From Robiginitomaculum sp. (GTDB lineage Bacteria; Pseudomonadota; Alphaproteobacteria; Caulobacterales; Maricaulaceae), in contig NVXK01000022.1 of NCBI GenBank assembly GCA_002733905.1, forward strand, positions 1 to 64,000: a DNA stretch of 64,000 bases, written 5' to 3'. A program made the position numbers and the translations under genes. The notes below the pieces were generated by a model. It had not been told where the DNA came from. It was given only the letters and a program-made list of their open reading frames with translations, and made no database searches. Positions 26,498 to 36,660 of this stretch are shown piece by piece. How positions within the stretch are numbered: position 1 is the stretch's first letter; each line of letters starts with the position of its first letter.

Positions 26498-27625
26498 TTA
26501 TGTCCCAAGTGATTCTTTATTTCTATGAATGAATTTGTACTTATACCCTATCCGTAACATCGGTTTTTCGAGAGTGTGGTAGGAAATCTCAGAAGCAATG
26601 CATACTAATACAATTGTAGAAATAATGGCGATGACATCGATGGGGGATTTTAGTTCAGGAACCCGTCCAAACGCCAGCCCAAATACCAGACCCATAATTG
26701 GCACATGAAATAGGTAAATTGCATACGATCGCCATCCAATCCAGCGTAATATAGGATTTTCTAAAATGAATTTTAAAGGTTTGAACTTTGAATAAAGAGC
26801 AAGGATCACGAAGGCCGTATAAAATAAAGCGAGAATGAAATGATTTGTGACCTGCCCAATACCGGTCCAACCTATGTTGATAAGGCATGCAAGGGTGACG
26901 AATAGCAAAAATAGCGTTGCCCATACCCATGCTAGATGTGTTGTAATCATTGCTTTGAATTTCTTTTGGCGGGACAAATAGGCCAAACCGACACCCATGA
27001 AAATACAGTCCATACGGCACCATGCGAAGACATAGAAGCCCAAGTCAGGTGTGATGTGACGTAATAAAGGTGCGAACAAAATGAACCCGATGATAAGCCC
27101 TCCGAACACTTTTTTTTGGCCAGCTAAAACATAAATGAAAAGAGGAATTACGAGGTAAAATTGTTCTTCTACAGCTAATGACCATGTTGCCCCAAGAAAT
27201 GGAGCCCCAAATGTCATCTCATTTCCCATGTAAACATTTTGAAGAAAAACAAAATAATATGACAAAGGCATTTGATCACGGTAAAGCCAAAAAAGTGATT
27301 CTGGCTTTGTTGTAATCAGAAGAACGTACAAGCCGATAAGGAAAAAATATAACGGAAAAATTCGAAATATGCGTCGTATGTAAAATATCTTGAAAAAATT
27401 GATTGTACGATAATTGTCAAGTAAGATGCCGCCAATTAAAAAACCGGAGAGAACAAAAAATAAATCTACGCCACTCCAGGCAAATAATGTGGTGGATTTT
27501 ATAGCGTACAATTACGTTCCAGGTGTAGGCGAAATCAGTGTGGAAAAATAATGCCATACTAAAACAATAAGAATCGCTATTCCGCGTGTACCATCCAAAG
27601 ACTTTATACGTAGAGATTCATTCAT
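26498..27625 (-). pseudogene. Acyltransferase 3 gene with in-frame stop
   Basis: An acyltransferase family 3 membrane protein (about 375 residues when read through) interrupted by one TAA at 27512-27514, after 37 codons. The N-terminal piece starts at ATG 27625 (MNESLRIKSLDGTRGIAILI) with the family His in LVWHYF. The same frame continues after the stop with FAWSGVDLFFVLSGFLIGG and about ten membrane segments. A TTG right after the stop could restart a shorter product lacking the key His. The ATG overlaps the upstream gene's stop by eight bases. Such enzymes O-acetylate surface sugars. A real mutation, a sequencing error or readthrough are all possible. Confidence 0.8.
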
Positions 27626-28580
27626 CGTAAATACCTTTTATATTGCGCACCACACGTATTGTACGGCTTTCGCTACGTGTGTCAGCGGGGCTGCCATGTC
27701 TAATGCTTAGGCGGACCCATTCCCAATTATTCGCCCATGTACCACCACGTAAAACTCGTTCTTTGCAGTGAGGCGTAATATGGGCCTGCTTGGTTTTGCT
27801 GTGTTGAGACAAAGTTGCCGCATAACAATCCTCGGTCCATTCCCAGAGATTGCCGATCATGTCATACACGCCAAACTTATTTGGTGGAAATGCGCCAACA
27901 GGAGAAGTGAAGGGATAGCCGTCTGAACAATTAGAAACGCCACGCCAAGCACTATAGTCTGGCATATCAGTGAGGGATGTGTCCATTACATTTACTGCCT
28001 CACACATTGGGCCATCAATACCTTTATGGTCTCCCCAATAATATCGGGTCGTCACACCTGCCCGTGCTGCATATGCCCACTCTGCTTCGGTTGGCAGTCG
28101 ATAGGGGTGTTTCGCCTTTTGTGATAACCATGCTGTATAGGCTTTCGCATCATTCCAACTTACACAAGAGACGGGATGCGAATTTTTTTGAGGATATGTT
28201 AAGTGTAACCAGTCATACCCATTGTGAAATTCCCACTTTTCATCACGTAAGACAATACATCCATCCGGTTGTATGTGATTTGTTTCTTTAACAAAAATTT
28301 TATACTCGGCCAGTGTGACTTCGTATTTCGCCATTAAAAAATCAGTGTCAATATTCACATGAATTTGTGGGTTTTCATTCCCACGGTGAAAATTATTGTC
28401 TTCGGGGGGCGCACCCATAACAAAAACTCCTGCCGGAATTCTGACAAGCTCAGGGCAAGACGTGCAGTCCTTAATGGTGTGTGTGCGACTATGGTTCGGG
28501 GCACAGTTCGTTAGAGCCGCTGCAATTAGGATAAATATTATTCCCCAAATAAGCTGTTGAATCAGCCTTCTCAGTAACAT
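27618..28580 (-). CDS. Formylglycine-type (SUMF1 family) lipoprotein
   Basis: 320 residues. A hydrophobic signal ends near LTNC (Cys26), suggesting a lipoprotein. The FGE-sulfatase domain spans about 44-315: IPAGVFVMGAPPEDN, KYEVTLAEYKIFV, HPVSCVSWNDAKAYTAWLS, RLPTEAEWAYAARAG, NLWEWTEDCY and RVLRGGTWANN. Members range from formylglycine-generating enzymes to non-catalytic sugar-binding or modifying proteins, and no sulfatase is nearby. It is followed by the broken acyltransferase, in a coupled arrangement. Function here is unknown. Confidence 0.85.
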   Translation of the reverse strand: MLLRRLIQQLIWGIIFILIAAALTNCAPNHSRTHTIKDCTSCPELVRIPAGVFVMGAPPEDNNFHRGNENPQIHVNIDTDFLMAKYEVTLAEYKIFVKETNHIQPDGCIVLRDEKWEFHNGYDWLHLTYPQKNSHPVSCVSWNDAKAYTAWLSQKAKHPYRLPTEAEWAYAARAGVTTRYYWGDHKGIDGPMCEAVNVMDTSLTDMPDYSAWRGVSNCSDGYPFTSPVGAFPPNKFGVYDMIGNLWEWTEDCYAATLSQHSKTKQAHITPHCKERVLRGGTWANNWEWVRLSIRHGSPADTRSESRTIRVVRNIKGIYDE

Positions 28581-28630
28581 TATCTATCCCTTATATAGCG
28601 ACCCAGTTGAAACCGATTTCTATATTCAAA

Positions 28631-29716
28631 TTATGCGTAGAATGTCTGAATTGAAGCACAAATTGTTGCAATTTGCTCATCAGTAAGTTGCGATGCAGAT
28701 GGAAGCCATAATCCTTTTTGCCCTACAAGCTCCGAAACAGGGTATTCGCCAGGAATTTTGTAGGCGAGTTGCGTATTAATCGGTGGGTACATAACGCGCG
28801 AGCCTATGCCATCATTTTTGAGATGGGCCTGTAAAGCTTCTCGGTTTTCGCACATTGAATCAATAAACCAAGGGCTGGTAAGTTTTAAATCATGGTCAAA
28901 GAGCTTAAGCGAGTTCAGTCCTTGCAATCCTTTGGCATAGGCCTTCCAAATTTCTTTCTTACGGCCAATACGGTAATCTAGCTTCTTCATTTGCTCGATA
29001 CCAACACAGGCCTGCATATCTGTAAATTTGAAATTCCAACCAATCATGTCATGAACATCGTTGCCGCCACCAGAGCGCCCAAAGTCTTTTAGCTTGCGAA
29101 TTTGCGAAGCAACATGATCGTCATTTGTAATCAGCGCACCACCTTGGCCCGTTGTGATGATTTTTGGTACAGAGAAAGAAAAGCTCCCGACAAGACCTTT
29201 AGTGCCTATATGGCTACCATCAGGGTAATAAGACCCTAATGACTGTGCCGAGTCTTCAATCAGCACAATATTGTGCTCGTCTGCCAAGGCTTGAAACGCT
29301 TCAATGCCGGTAGTCGGTGCGCGACCATTCGCCGTTACAAGCATGATCGCTTTTGTTTTTGGTGTGATAGCAGCTTTTGTTTTTTCTAAATCGAGACAGA
29401 GCGTGTCCACTTCGACATCAACAAACACTGGAACTGCACCAAACATTTTCATAGAGTTAGGTGAAGCGATCATCGTAAAATTTGGGATAATAACTTCATC
29501 GCCAGCTTTAACACCACAAGCAATCGCACCTAAGGTTAAACTGATCGTACCATTATTGGTGACAATACAATGTTTAGCACCAGTAAGTTTGGCGATAGCA
29601 GCTTCAAATTCACGCGATTTTCCAAATTCCATGAGCCAACCACCAGAGCGCATATATTCACTTACGGCATCGGCTTCTTCATCACCGAGCCATGGTTCCA
29701 TTTGTGGGATGTTCAT
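28631..29716 (-). CDS. DegT/DnrJ aminotransferase, perosamine-type
   Basis: 361 residues, PLP-dependent sugar aminotransferase. Seen: MEPWLGDEEADAVSEYM start, TNNGTISLTLGA, IEDSAQSLGS, and the PLP lysine Lys185 in SVPKIITTGQGG. The length and the presence of gmd in the same operon make GDP-4-keto-6-deoxymannose a reasonable substrate (as in GDP-perosamine synthase), but this is inferred. It would compete with fcl for the gmd product. It overlaps the methyltransferase gene by four bases. Confidence 0.85.
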   Translation of the reverse strand: MNIPQMEPWLGDEEADAVSEYMRSGGWLMEFGKSREFEAAIAKLTGAKHCIVTNNGTISLTLGAIACGVKAGDEVIIPNFTMIASPNSMKMFGAVPVFVDVEVDTLCLDLEKTKAAITPKTKAIMLVTANGRAPTTGIEAFQALADEHNIVLIEDSAQSLGSYYPDGSHIGTKGLVGSFSFSVPKIITTGQGGALITNDDHVASQIRKLKDFGRSGGGNDVHDMIGWNFKFTDMQACVGIEQMKKLDYRIGRKKEIWKAYAKGLQGLNSLKLFDHDLKLTSPWFIDSMCENREALQAHLKNDGIGSRVMYPPINTQLAYKIPGEYPVSELVGQKGLWLPSASQLTDEQIATICASIQTFYA

Positions 29717-30270
29717 GCTTTATCTGCCTCTACATTTAAACTTACAAGTATGCCATTTTCCTTATCCATGTGTGGAAAATAGGCTTGTGAATGATCGTCA
29801 TAGTCTTTGTGAATTGTGTCTTGCCAGTCATAGCGTCGAACATTTGTGAAACCATTGTCCTCTAATACTGTTTTCAAGCTGTTAAAAGAATATGTAGTTT
29901 TGTGAAAGAGGGTTTGTGGCCCTGTTTCTGTATCTATTTCCATACGACCATATAATGGGCCGAGAACTTTTTCGAGTTTTCCCGTTTTTTGATACACTTT
30001 GATGAGTTGATCGAAATCTGGAACTGCAAGGCGTAAAAGACCACCAGGTTCTAAAACCCGCGCCCATTCAGTCAGAACACCGCCAACGTGTTGGCGATCA
30101 AAATATTCAAGACTGTGACTTGAATAGATTAGCTCCGCACTTCCGCTCTCTAGCATTGAGAGATCATCAATCCCAGTTTTGTAATCAATATGGGGCATGT
30201 CACATAAATCAACATGAATCCAGCCTGGAATATTACGGTGCCAACAGCCTAAATTTAGCTTCATACCCAT
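29713..30270 (-). CDS. SAM-dependent methyltransferase
   Basis: 185 residues, class I methyltransferase fold. Seen: motif I KLNLGCWHRNIPGWIHVDL, SSHSLEYFDR (the usual E of motif II region), and RVLEPGGLLRLAVPDF. The start ATG lies three bases after the stop of the cupin gene, and the end overlaps the aminotransferase start by four bases, so it belongs to the sugar operon. It probably methylates a sugar of the surface glycan or a precursor; the target is unknown. Confidence 0.85.
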   Translation of the reverse strand: MGMKLNLGCWHRNIPGWIHVDLCDMPHIDYKTGIDDLSMLESGSAELIYSSHSLEYFDRQHVGGVLTEWARVLEPGGLLRLAVPDFDQLIKVYQKTGKLEKVLGPLYGRMEIDTETGPQTLFHKTTYSFNSLKTVLEDNGFTNVRRYDWQDTIHKDYDDHSQAYFPHMDKENGILVSLNVEADKA

Positions 30271-30273
30271 ATT

Positions 30274-30678
30274 TTATAACCTTACCCGGTCGGCTTCAGC
30301 ACCGACATATGGTCCATTTTTGACTTCGAGAACTTGTGTGCCATCTTCGAGAATTGTGTATCCATGCCCACCAAACATCAAGGTAATAATATCGCCTTCA
30401 CAGACTTCACGTTCATCAACAAGCTTTAAGCTTTTGTCATAAATATGGGCCATGATTTTACCCTTACGGATGTATAACGTTTCTTGCGTAATATCAAAGG
30501 TCCGTGGCACAGAGTTGTGGGTGTGTGCTAAAAGCTCTTTCCCTTTATCATATCCCCAAATTCCAACTTGAATATAATCTGGATCGGCTGAAAAGAATTT
30601 CAGTCCAGCATCCCATTCTTCTGCAGTGACGTGTCGTGCTAATACGGTTTCGCCGTCTTTAATTTCATGTATGGCCAT
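30274..30678 (-). CDS. Cupin-like sugar-locus protein
   Basis: 134 residues from the ATG at 30676-30678 (MAIHEIKDGETVLARHV); an upstream ATG at 30720 is possible but weaker. A single beta-barrel cupin-like pattern is visible: HTHNSVPRTFDITQETLYI, GKIMAHIYD, VCEGDIITLMFGGHGYTIL. Similar small proteins accompany aminotransferases and methyltransferases in polysaccharide clusters. The reaction is not known. It is followed closely by the methyltransferase gene. Confidence 0.7.
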   Translation of the reverse strand: MAIHEIKDGETVLARHVTAEEWDAGLKFFSADPDYIQVGIWGYDKGKELLAHTHNSVPRTFDITQETLYIRKGKIMAHIYDKSLKLVDEREVCEGDIITLMFGGHGYTILEDGTQVLEVKNGPYVGAEADRVRL

Positions 30679-30828
30679 AATAGTATAATACCCTTTTTTG
30701 TAATTGTACCGCCTGAACATTCCTTAAAAATATAAGGATTAGATCATAGGAATGCAACTGCAGACCAATAGCAGGTTTTTGCATAATATGAAAGAGCTGA
30801 AACTATATATTGAGAGTTGTTGGTTCTC

Positions 30829-31755
30829 TTATTTCGTAAAATCATGGCGGTTATTGCTGTACCAGTCTACAGTTTCTTGAATGCCTTTGTTAAGTGAAAT
30901 TTCAGGCGTCCACTTCAAAAGTTTTTTGCCTTTCTGGCCGTCAACTGTTTTAAAGGCGGCACCATCAGGTTTGCTGGTGTCTAATACCAGTTTGCCTTTA
31001 TATCCAACGGCGGTTTTGATTTTTTCAGCGAGTTCTAAAATCGAAATACCATCAGCCACCCCAACATTAATAGGTTGGTTTGTGGCAGTACAGGTAAGCC
31101 CACGAACCATTGCTTCTGCACCATCATCAACATAAAGCCATTCGCGTACCGGCGTACCCGTACCCCAAATGACAACCTCAGGAGAGTTGTTTATCTTGGC
31201 TTCGACAAATTTCATGACCAGCGCACCCAAAGCATGAGAGCGTTCTTCTTCAAAATGATCTTCTGGCCCATACATGTTTGAAAGGATAAGGTTTACAGTT
31301 TCAAGCCCATGTTGCTTGTTATAAGCCCATGCCCCAGCCCAAGAAAGTTTACGAAGTAGACCGTATACCATGACGCTTTCATGTAGGGGGCCATCCCATA
31401 TTTCTTCTTCTTTAAACAAGGTTGCACGTGCAGGGTAAACACAATTCGAGATCGGGTTGACTATTCTTTGAATACCGCATTGGTGGGCGGCTTCAAACAG
31501 GGTGGAAATAAGAGCCATATTATGGCGGAATATGTCCGCAGGATATTTCATTCCAAATTGAATCCCGCCTACAAAACTTGCGCAGTTTAATATTTTTGAT
31601 GCGCCTGCTTCTTTAAAAAAAGCAATGGTTTCATCCAAGTTTTCGAGGTCAACACCAAGGGATTTTGAAGCTTTCACGAAAGGAATGTTTTGGGATTCAA
31701 GTGCTTTGCAAGTACGTTTCCCTAAAAAGCCTGTGGCCCCTGTTACAACAATCAT
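30829..31755 (-). CDS. fcl: GDP-L-fucose synthase-like epimerase/reductase
   Basis: 308 residues, an extended SDR enzyme. Seen: VVTGATGFLGKRT cofactor loop, CASFVGGIQFGMKYPADIF, SNCVYP, the YGLLRK active-site YxxxK, and NMYGPEDHFEEERSHALGAL, which is typical of GDP-fucose synthase (WcaG/Fcl). It converts GDP-4-keto-6-deoxymannose to GDP-L-fucose by epimerisation and NADPH reduction. It lies nine bases after gmd. The sequence is somewhat diverged from the enteric enzyme, so another GDP-deoxysugar product is possible. Confidence 0.84.
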   Translation of the reverse strand: MIVVTGATGFLGKRTCKALESQNIPFVKASKSLGVDLENLDETIAFFKEAGASKILNCASFVGGIQFGMKYPADIFRHNMALISTLFEAAHQCGIQRIVNPISNCVYPARATLFKEEEIWDGPLHESVMVYGLLRKLSWAGAWAYNKQHGLETVNLILSNMYGPEDHFEEERSHALGALVMKFVEAKINNSPEVVIWGTGTPVREWLYVDDGAEAMVRGLTCTATNQPINVGVADGISILELAEKIKTAVGYKGKLVLDTSKPDGAAFKTVDGQKGKKLLKWTPEISLNKGIQETVDWYSNNRHDFTK

Positions 31756-31764
31756 TTTAAGTCC

Positions 31765-32781
31765 TTATGTATTTTCCAAATCATGTTCAACCATGATTTT
31801 AACCAAACTCTTTAGGTCTGTTTTGGCTGTCCAGCCTAATATTTCTTTAGCTTTGGTCGGGTCTCCATGTAGAAGCTCAACTTCCGCAGGGCGGTAATAT
31901 TTTGAATTAATCTCAATACGTACTTTGCCAGTTGCTGCATCAATCCCTTTTTCATTGACGCCTTTGCCTTGCCAATTAATTTTGACACCAATTTCATCAA
32001 ATGCATATTCAACGAATTGGCGGACTGTATAGGTTTTGCCTGTCGCCGCGACTAAATCCAATGGCTCGTGGTGTTGCAGCATCAGCCACATTAACTCTAC
32101 GTATTCTTTGGCATATCCCCAATCGCGTTTGGCATCCATATTACCCAATGTGAGAATATCTTGTTTGCCTTTGGAAATCGCAGCTACGGCTTGTGTGATC
32201 TTACGGGTCACGAAAGTTTCACCACGGCGTGGAGATTCATGATTAAATAAAATCCCGTTACAAGCAAACATGTTGAAAGATTCACGGTAGTTTACAGTAA
32301 TGTAGTAGGCATATAATTTTGCCACACCATAAGGTGATTTAGGATAGAATGGCGTTGTTTCGCTTTGTGGTTCTGTACCAGGTAAACCGCCAAATAATTC
32401 AGACGTAGATGCTTGATAAAATTTGGTTTTTACACCGCTATCACGAATAGCATCAAGCAAACGAACCGTGCCGATAGCATCGACCTCGGCAGTATATTCA
32501 GGGACTTCAAAAGAAACGGCCACATGGGATTGTGCGCCCAAATTGTAAACTTCATCAGGAGATATTTTGCTGATCAATCTATGAAGGTTACTGGAGTCAG
32601 TTAAGTCACCATGATAGGTGTGAAAATTCGGGTGGTCAAGAATGTGCTCAATTCGTGACGTTGTGAAGACCGAGGCTCTGCGAATAATGGCATGAACATC
32701 ATAGCCTTTTTCTAATAATAGTTCTGCGAGATAAGAGCCGTCCTGGCCCGTGACACCCGTAATAAAAGCAATTTTACCCAT
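31765..32781 (-). CDS. gmd: GDP-mannose 4,6-dehydratase
   Basis: 338 residues from the ATG at 32779-32781 ([18 protein letters not shown]), preceded by AAGGAAA. It makes GDP-4-keto-6-deoxy-D-mannose. Seen: the [19 protein letters not shown] loop, [34 protein letters not shown] (YxxxK), and [18 protein letters not shown]. Length is slightly short of the E. coli enzyme, as in many bacteria. With fcl it should provide GDP-fucose; with the DegT enzyme it could provide GDP-perosamine. It lies 35 bases after the GT10 gene. Confidence 0.96.
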   Translation of the reverse strand: MGKIAFITGVTGQDGSYLAELLLEKGYDVHAIIRRASVFTTSRIEHILDHPNFHTYHGDLTDSSNLHRLISKISPDEVYNLGAQSHVAVSFEVPEYTAEVDAIGTVRLLDAIRDSGVKTKFYQASTSELFGGLPGTEPQSETTPFYPKSPYGVAKLYAYYITVNYRESFNMFACNGILFNHESPRRGETFVTRKITQAVAAISKGKQDILTLGNMDAKRDWGYAKEYVELMWLMLQHHEPLDLVAATGKTYTVRQFVEYAFDEIGVKINWQGKGVNEKGIDAATGKVRIEINSKYYRPAEVELLHGDPTKAKEILGWTAKTDLKSLVKIMVEHDLENT

Positions 32782-32816
32782 AGGATTTCCTTTTTGCATA
32801 ATTTCGTAGCGGAGGG

Positions 32817-34823
32817 TTATTTGGCGGGGGTATAAGCCGCACACATAAGCTTGATCATAGGAAGATGCATGACGATAGAATCCCATGTAAGAAATTTTGA
32901 TTTTTCCTTCATATCCAAGTCAACAGCTTGATTGTAAACGTCAATACAGGCGTTTAAGCGGCTCACATATTCTTCAATAGGCATGTTTCTTATCATATGG
33001 GACAGTTCATCCACACCAGCCATTTTTGAAAAATCTAGAAAAGAATCTGTTGGAAATGTGTGGTAAATCGAACCTGTATCATAATATATTGGTAGGCAAT
33101 GAGCTTCAATACTGTGCCACAATTTTTCAGACGTATATCCTTCATAGCAAGTGTTTTCCATGCAGAGGCAGAAGTTATAGTCTTTAAGGAATATTTGTTT
33201 TTCCCCTGCCCAATTACGGTCACGGGTACTTGTCCCCGCTACGCCGTCCGGCCAAGCACGACCAACTATGTCGGCCATATCCAGTTTGTGTAAATCCAAA
33301 GCGAGGTGAGAGCGAACATTGTCTAAGGAGCGTTCTTTGCCGCCGATAACGCGACTGGTTTCTCTAAATGTAGAGAGTACACCCACTTTCTTATTAGCGA
33401 AGTCAGTATTGAGTGTTTCGACCGTAACGTGTTCCATACGGGACGTCGGGGCATAGCGGAAATTATCAATATAAATATTGCGCGTATACATACTAAAGAT
33501 CATAAATTGCGCTCCGTCATCTTCCACGATAAATTCGTCAGATAATTCCAAAAACGGTTCATGAGTCCAGATGACATTGGGTCTATGAAGTTTTAAAATA
33601 TCAGGCGTGAAACATTTACGTTCGCGGGCGACAAGGAAATCGGCTTCTTCAGGGGTGTCTGCAACATGTAAATTGGCATAATCTAGAAACTCTCCATCCA
33701 CCCACGGCGTATAGGTCATGGGGCCTAAAAAGTGTACAGTAGGACGGTCCTTGTCGAGCCATTTAATGACACCTTCAGGCGTTAAGGCTGCCATTTTAAC
33801 TGTATTATCAACAAGTGGCAGTGCTTCAGCCATTTCTTCGGTCTCCGTTTCTTTCGGGGATTCTGGTTGAGCTATTACTCCTACCTGAATATCTCCTTTT
33901 AATGACCGCCCGATGAAATCTATTGCTGAAAGGTAGGTCCCAATCGCTTTCCATGACGCTTTTTCTGAATTAATCCCGCCATCAATAACGACGGCCTTAT
34001 TGTAAACGCGAATGCACATGTTCAAGCGTTCAAGGTATTCTTCTTCGCTCATATTGTTGATGGTGGAAATGAGCTCGTTGTAATCTTCCATATGTTTGAA
34101 ATCTAAAAAACTGTCTTGTGGGAACGTTTCGTAGATAGATCCGTTGTCATAATAAATAGGTAAACAATGCCCTTCAATGCTTTGCCAAAGCTTCTCTGAC
34201 ACATATCCTCGAGCACAGGTATTTTCCATACAGAGTGAAAAGTTGTAGTTTTTGAGGAAATCCTGTTTTGATACGCCCCAATTATTTTTACGGCGAGTCT
34301 CACCTAGAGCGACGCCTTCTGGCCAGCCTAAACCCATGATTTCCGCCATGCCTTCTTTATGTAAGTTGAGGGCGAGTTTGGAACGAATGGTATCTAAGGA
34401 TAAATCCTTACCATTTACCATGCGGGTTGTTTCGCGGTTAGTAGAGAGAAGGCCAACCATTCTATTTTTAAATGGCACATTCAAAGTTTGAGACGTCACA
34501 GGCTCTATTAAACTACCTGGGCCGTAAAAGAAATTATCGACGTAAATATTGCGTGTGAACATGTTGAAGATGACAAAAACATTGCCTTCTTCATGCACAA
34601 TAAACTCGTGTGAACGGTCAAGCATAGGCTCATGGGTCCAGATCACGTTCGGTTTTTTCATGGCAAGAAGTTCGGGCGAATAATCCTGCTTTGAACGAGC
34701 TAAAAAGAAATCGGCATCTTCAGGGGTAGACGTGATTTCAATCGAATATTCTGTTAAAAATGCGTTTTTGCTCCAAGGCGTATGAATCATATCGCCTGCA
34801 AAATAAACAATCCGCTTTATCAT
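32817..34823 (-). CDS. Tandem GT10 (fucosyltransferase-like) protein
   Basis: 668 residues made of two homologous halves (about 1-305 and 355-668) joined by an acidic, Pro/Glu-rich linker. Each half has the GT10 donor-site pattern: [16 protein letters not shown] followed by [11 protein letters not shown] (copy 1, about 198-231) and [16 protein letters not shown] followed by [11 protein letters not shown] (copy 2, about 554-587). GT10 enzymes transfer L-fucose from GDP-fucose. Both halves keep the Glu and Lys of the motif, so both may be active. Its position before gmd and fcl supports a fucose-type donor. The duplication is unusual. Confidence 0.85.
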   Translation of the reverse strand: MIKRIVYFAGDMIHTPWSKNAFLTEYSIEITSTPEDADFFLARSKQDYSPELLAMKKPNVIWTHEPMLDRSHEFIVHEEGNVFVIFNMFTRNIYVDNFFYGPGSLIEPVTSQTLNVPFKNRMVGLLSTNRETTRMVNGKDLSLDTIRSKLALNLHKEGMAEIMGLGWPEGVALGETRRKNNWGVSKQDFLKNYNFSLCMENTCARGYVSEKLWQSIEGHCLPIYYDNGSIYETFPQDSFLDFKHMEDYNELISTINNMSEEEYLERLNMCIRVYNKAVVIDGGINSEKASWKAIGTYLSAIDFIGRSLKGDIQVGVIAQPESPKETETEEMAEALPLVDNTVKMAALTPEGVIKWLDKDRPTVHFLGPMTYTPWVDGEFLDYANLHVADTPEEADFLVARERKCFTPDILKLHRPNVIWTHEPFLELSDEFIVEDDGAQFMIFSMYTRNIYIDNFRYAPTSRMEHVTVETLNTDFANKKVGVLSTFRETSRVIGGKERSLDNVRSHLALDLHKLDMADIVGRAWPDGVAGTSTRDRNWAGEKQIFLKDYNFCLCMENTCYEGYTSEKLWHSIEAHCLPIYYDTGSIYHTFPTDSFLDFSKMAGVDELSHMIRNMPIEEYVSRLNACIDVYNQAVDLDMKEKSKFLTWDSIVMHLPMIKLMCAAYTPAK

Positions 34824-34931
34824 TCTGAGTGCCCTTGTATTTCAGGTAATTTTATAACTATATATTAAGACAGGTGTTATCAAGCAACCTTTATTACCAC
34901 TATGGCTACTATAGAGTTTCTCTCTATATAT

Positions 34932-35510
34932 CTAGCATTTTTTTAACTGCCCGCCATCTATTTCATAGACTTCCCCGGTTTTTGGACATGTGAGGGTTTC
35001 GTCTAAAATTTCCCCGCTATGGCTAACCCATCCTATCTGTTTTGCAGGTACGCCTGCCATCAAGGCGTGGGGTTTGACGGGCTTTGTAATGACAGATCCA
35101 GCTGCTATCAAACTATATTCGCCGATTTCATTGCCACACACTATTGTTGCGTTCGCACCGATTGAAGCGCCTTTTTTCACGCGCGTATCCAAGAACTCTC
35201 CGGCTCTTGATACATTGGCGCGAGGGGTCAGCACATTGGTGAAAACACAGCTCGGCCCGCAAAAAACGTCATCCTCTAACGTGACGCCTTTATATATGCT
35301 AACATTGTTTTGTATTTTACAGCCATTCCCAACAATAACATCTGGCCCCAACACAACATTTTGACCCAAAGAACAATTCTGACCAATGCGGGTATTTGGC
35401 AAGATATGGCAAAAATGCCAAATCTTTGTGCCACTCCCGATATCCACATTCGCATCTATATACGAGCTTTCATGACAAAAATACGAGGTAGAGGTAGAGG
35501 GAGAGGGCAT
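34932..35510 (-). CDS. wbpD: WbpD-like sugar N-acetyltransferase
   Basis: 192 residues, left-handed beta-helix acetyltransferase with hexapeptide repeats. The segment VFTNVLTPRANVSRAGEFL followed by GASIGANATIVCGNEIGEYS is characteristic of WbpD/WlbB, which N-acetylates the 3-amino group of UDP-GlcNAc(3N)A using acetyl-CoA. With the WbpA, WbpB and WbpE types in this locus it completes UDP-2,3-diacetamido-2,3-dideoxy-D-glucuronate. A WbpI-type 2-epimerase was not seen in the window. It closes the polysaccharide locus. Confidence 0.9.
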   Translation of the reverse strand: MPSPSTSTSYFCHESSYIDANVDIGSGTKIWHFCHILPNTRIGQNCSLGQNVVLGPDVIVGNGCKIQNNVSIYKGVTLEDDVFCGPSCVFTNVLTPRANVSRAGEFLDTRVKKGASIGANATIVCGNEIGEYSLIAAGSVITKPVKPHALMAGVPAKQIGWVSHSGEILDETLTCPKTGEVYEIDGGQLKKC

Positions 35511-35678
35511 AATGTTTTCTTGCTATGTCGGGTTTCAGTAAAGAAACATCCATATATTAAACATAGGATGTACTCAAGTTGAATGAATGAACTTTACAGA
35601 TTGTAATCTAGTAGAGGTCAGGCCCTCTTTCAGTCTTGCACAATCAATTATGGGGATGCGGTAGCAAATTACCTGTAC

Positions 35679-36629
35679 TTATTTATTTCCCATCGGGCTA
35701 ATACCCAATGTTTTACATAACATAAAGGTGAGGTCGGCTTTATTTAGCGTGTAAAAGTGGAAGCGTTGCACGCCATTTTTTTGCAATTTTGCGACTAGTT
35801 TTGCGGCTGTTGTTGCGGCCATAAGCTGGCGGGTGGCGGGTTCGTCATCAAGACCAGAAAACAGTTCGTGATACCAATCTGGAATATGGATCTTACACAT
35901 ATCAGACATGCGCTTAATCCCGTTATAATTTGGTTGCAACATTAGGCCAGGTATGATCGGGATATTGATGCCCGCATCTAAAACCTTATCCTGAAAGCGC
36001 AAGAAGATATCTGGACTAAAGAAGAATTGGGTAATGGCGCGAGTGGCGCCTGCATCGACCTTGCGTTTCAAATTGTCAATTTCATCGCTCCAATTACGGC
36101 TTTCTGGATGAAGTTCGGGATAGGTACTGACCGAAATGTCGAAAGGCGCAATTTTTCTAAGACCTTCGACGAGATCACTACCGTAGGCATACCCATTTTT
36201 TGTTGGTGTATATTTCGAGCCAATCCCTGCCTCGGGGTCACCACGTAGGGCGATAATGTGGCGCACACCCGCATCCCAATAGGCTTGGGCAATTTCACTA
36301 ATTTCATCTTTGTGGGCGCCAACGCATGTAAGGTGCGCGGCAACATTCATTGAGGTGTCTTTTGCAATTTTTGCCACAGTTTCATGGGTGCGTTCACGGG
36401 TTGAACCGTTCGCACCATAAGTGACAGAAACAAAGTCAGGATTCAAAGGTTCTAACTTTTTGATAGTTGCCCAGAGATTATCGCGCATTTTATCGGTTTT
36501 CGGAGGAAAAAATTCAAAACTAACGCGTAAATTGCCCATTTTTTTGCTTGTGGTTCTTGCTACCGCTACCCGGTTTGATGATGCAGGGTTTTGTATTTCT
36601 GGCATGATAATCCGTGACTTTTTATTCAT
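35679..36629 (-). CDS. metF: Methylenetetrahydrofolate reductase
   Basis: 316 residues. It reduces 5,10-methylene-THF to 5-methyl-THF with FAD, supplying MetH. Seen: VSFEFFPPKTDKM, VSVTYGANGSTRERTHE, HLTCVGAHKDEI, ALRGDPEAG, and a TIM-barrel core to the C-terminus. The first 30 residues before GNLRVSFEFFPP are extra relative to short homologues; an ATG at 36605 is an alternative start. It lies last in the metK side of the methyl-cycle block and is preceded by a structured leader ending in a terminator (36661-36758). Confidence 0.95.
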   Translation of the reverse strand: MNKKSRIIMPEIQNPASSNRVAVARTTSKKMGNLRVSFEFFPPKTDKMRDNLWATIKKLEPLNPDFVSVTYGANGSTRERTHETVAKIAKDTSMNVAAHLTCVGAHKDEISEIAQAYWDAGVRHIIALRGDPEAGIGSKYTPTKNGYAYGSDLVEGLRKIAPFDISVSTYPELHPESRNWSDEIDNLKRKVDAGATRAITQFFFSPDIFLRFQDKVLDAGINIPIIPGLMLQPNYNGIKRMSDMCKIHIPDWYHELFSGLDDEPATRQLMAATTAAKLVAKLQKNGVQRFHFYTLNKADLTFMLCKTLGISPMGNK

Positions 36630-36660
36630 TGTAGAGGGCTATATACTCTTCACTATTCAC

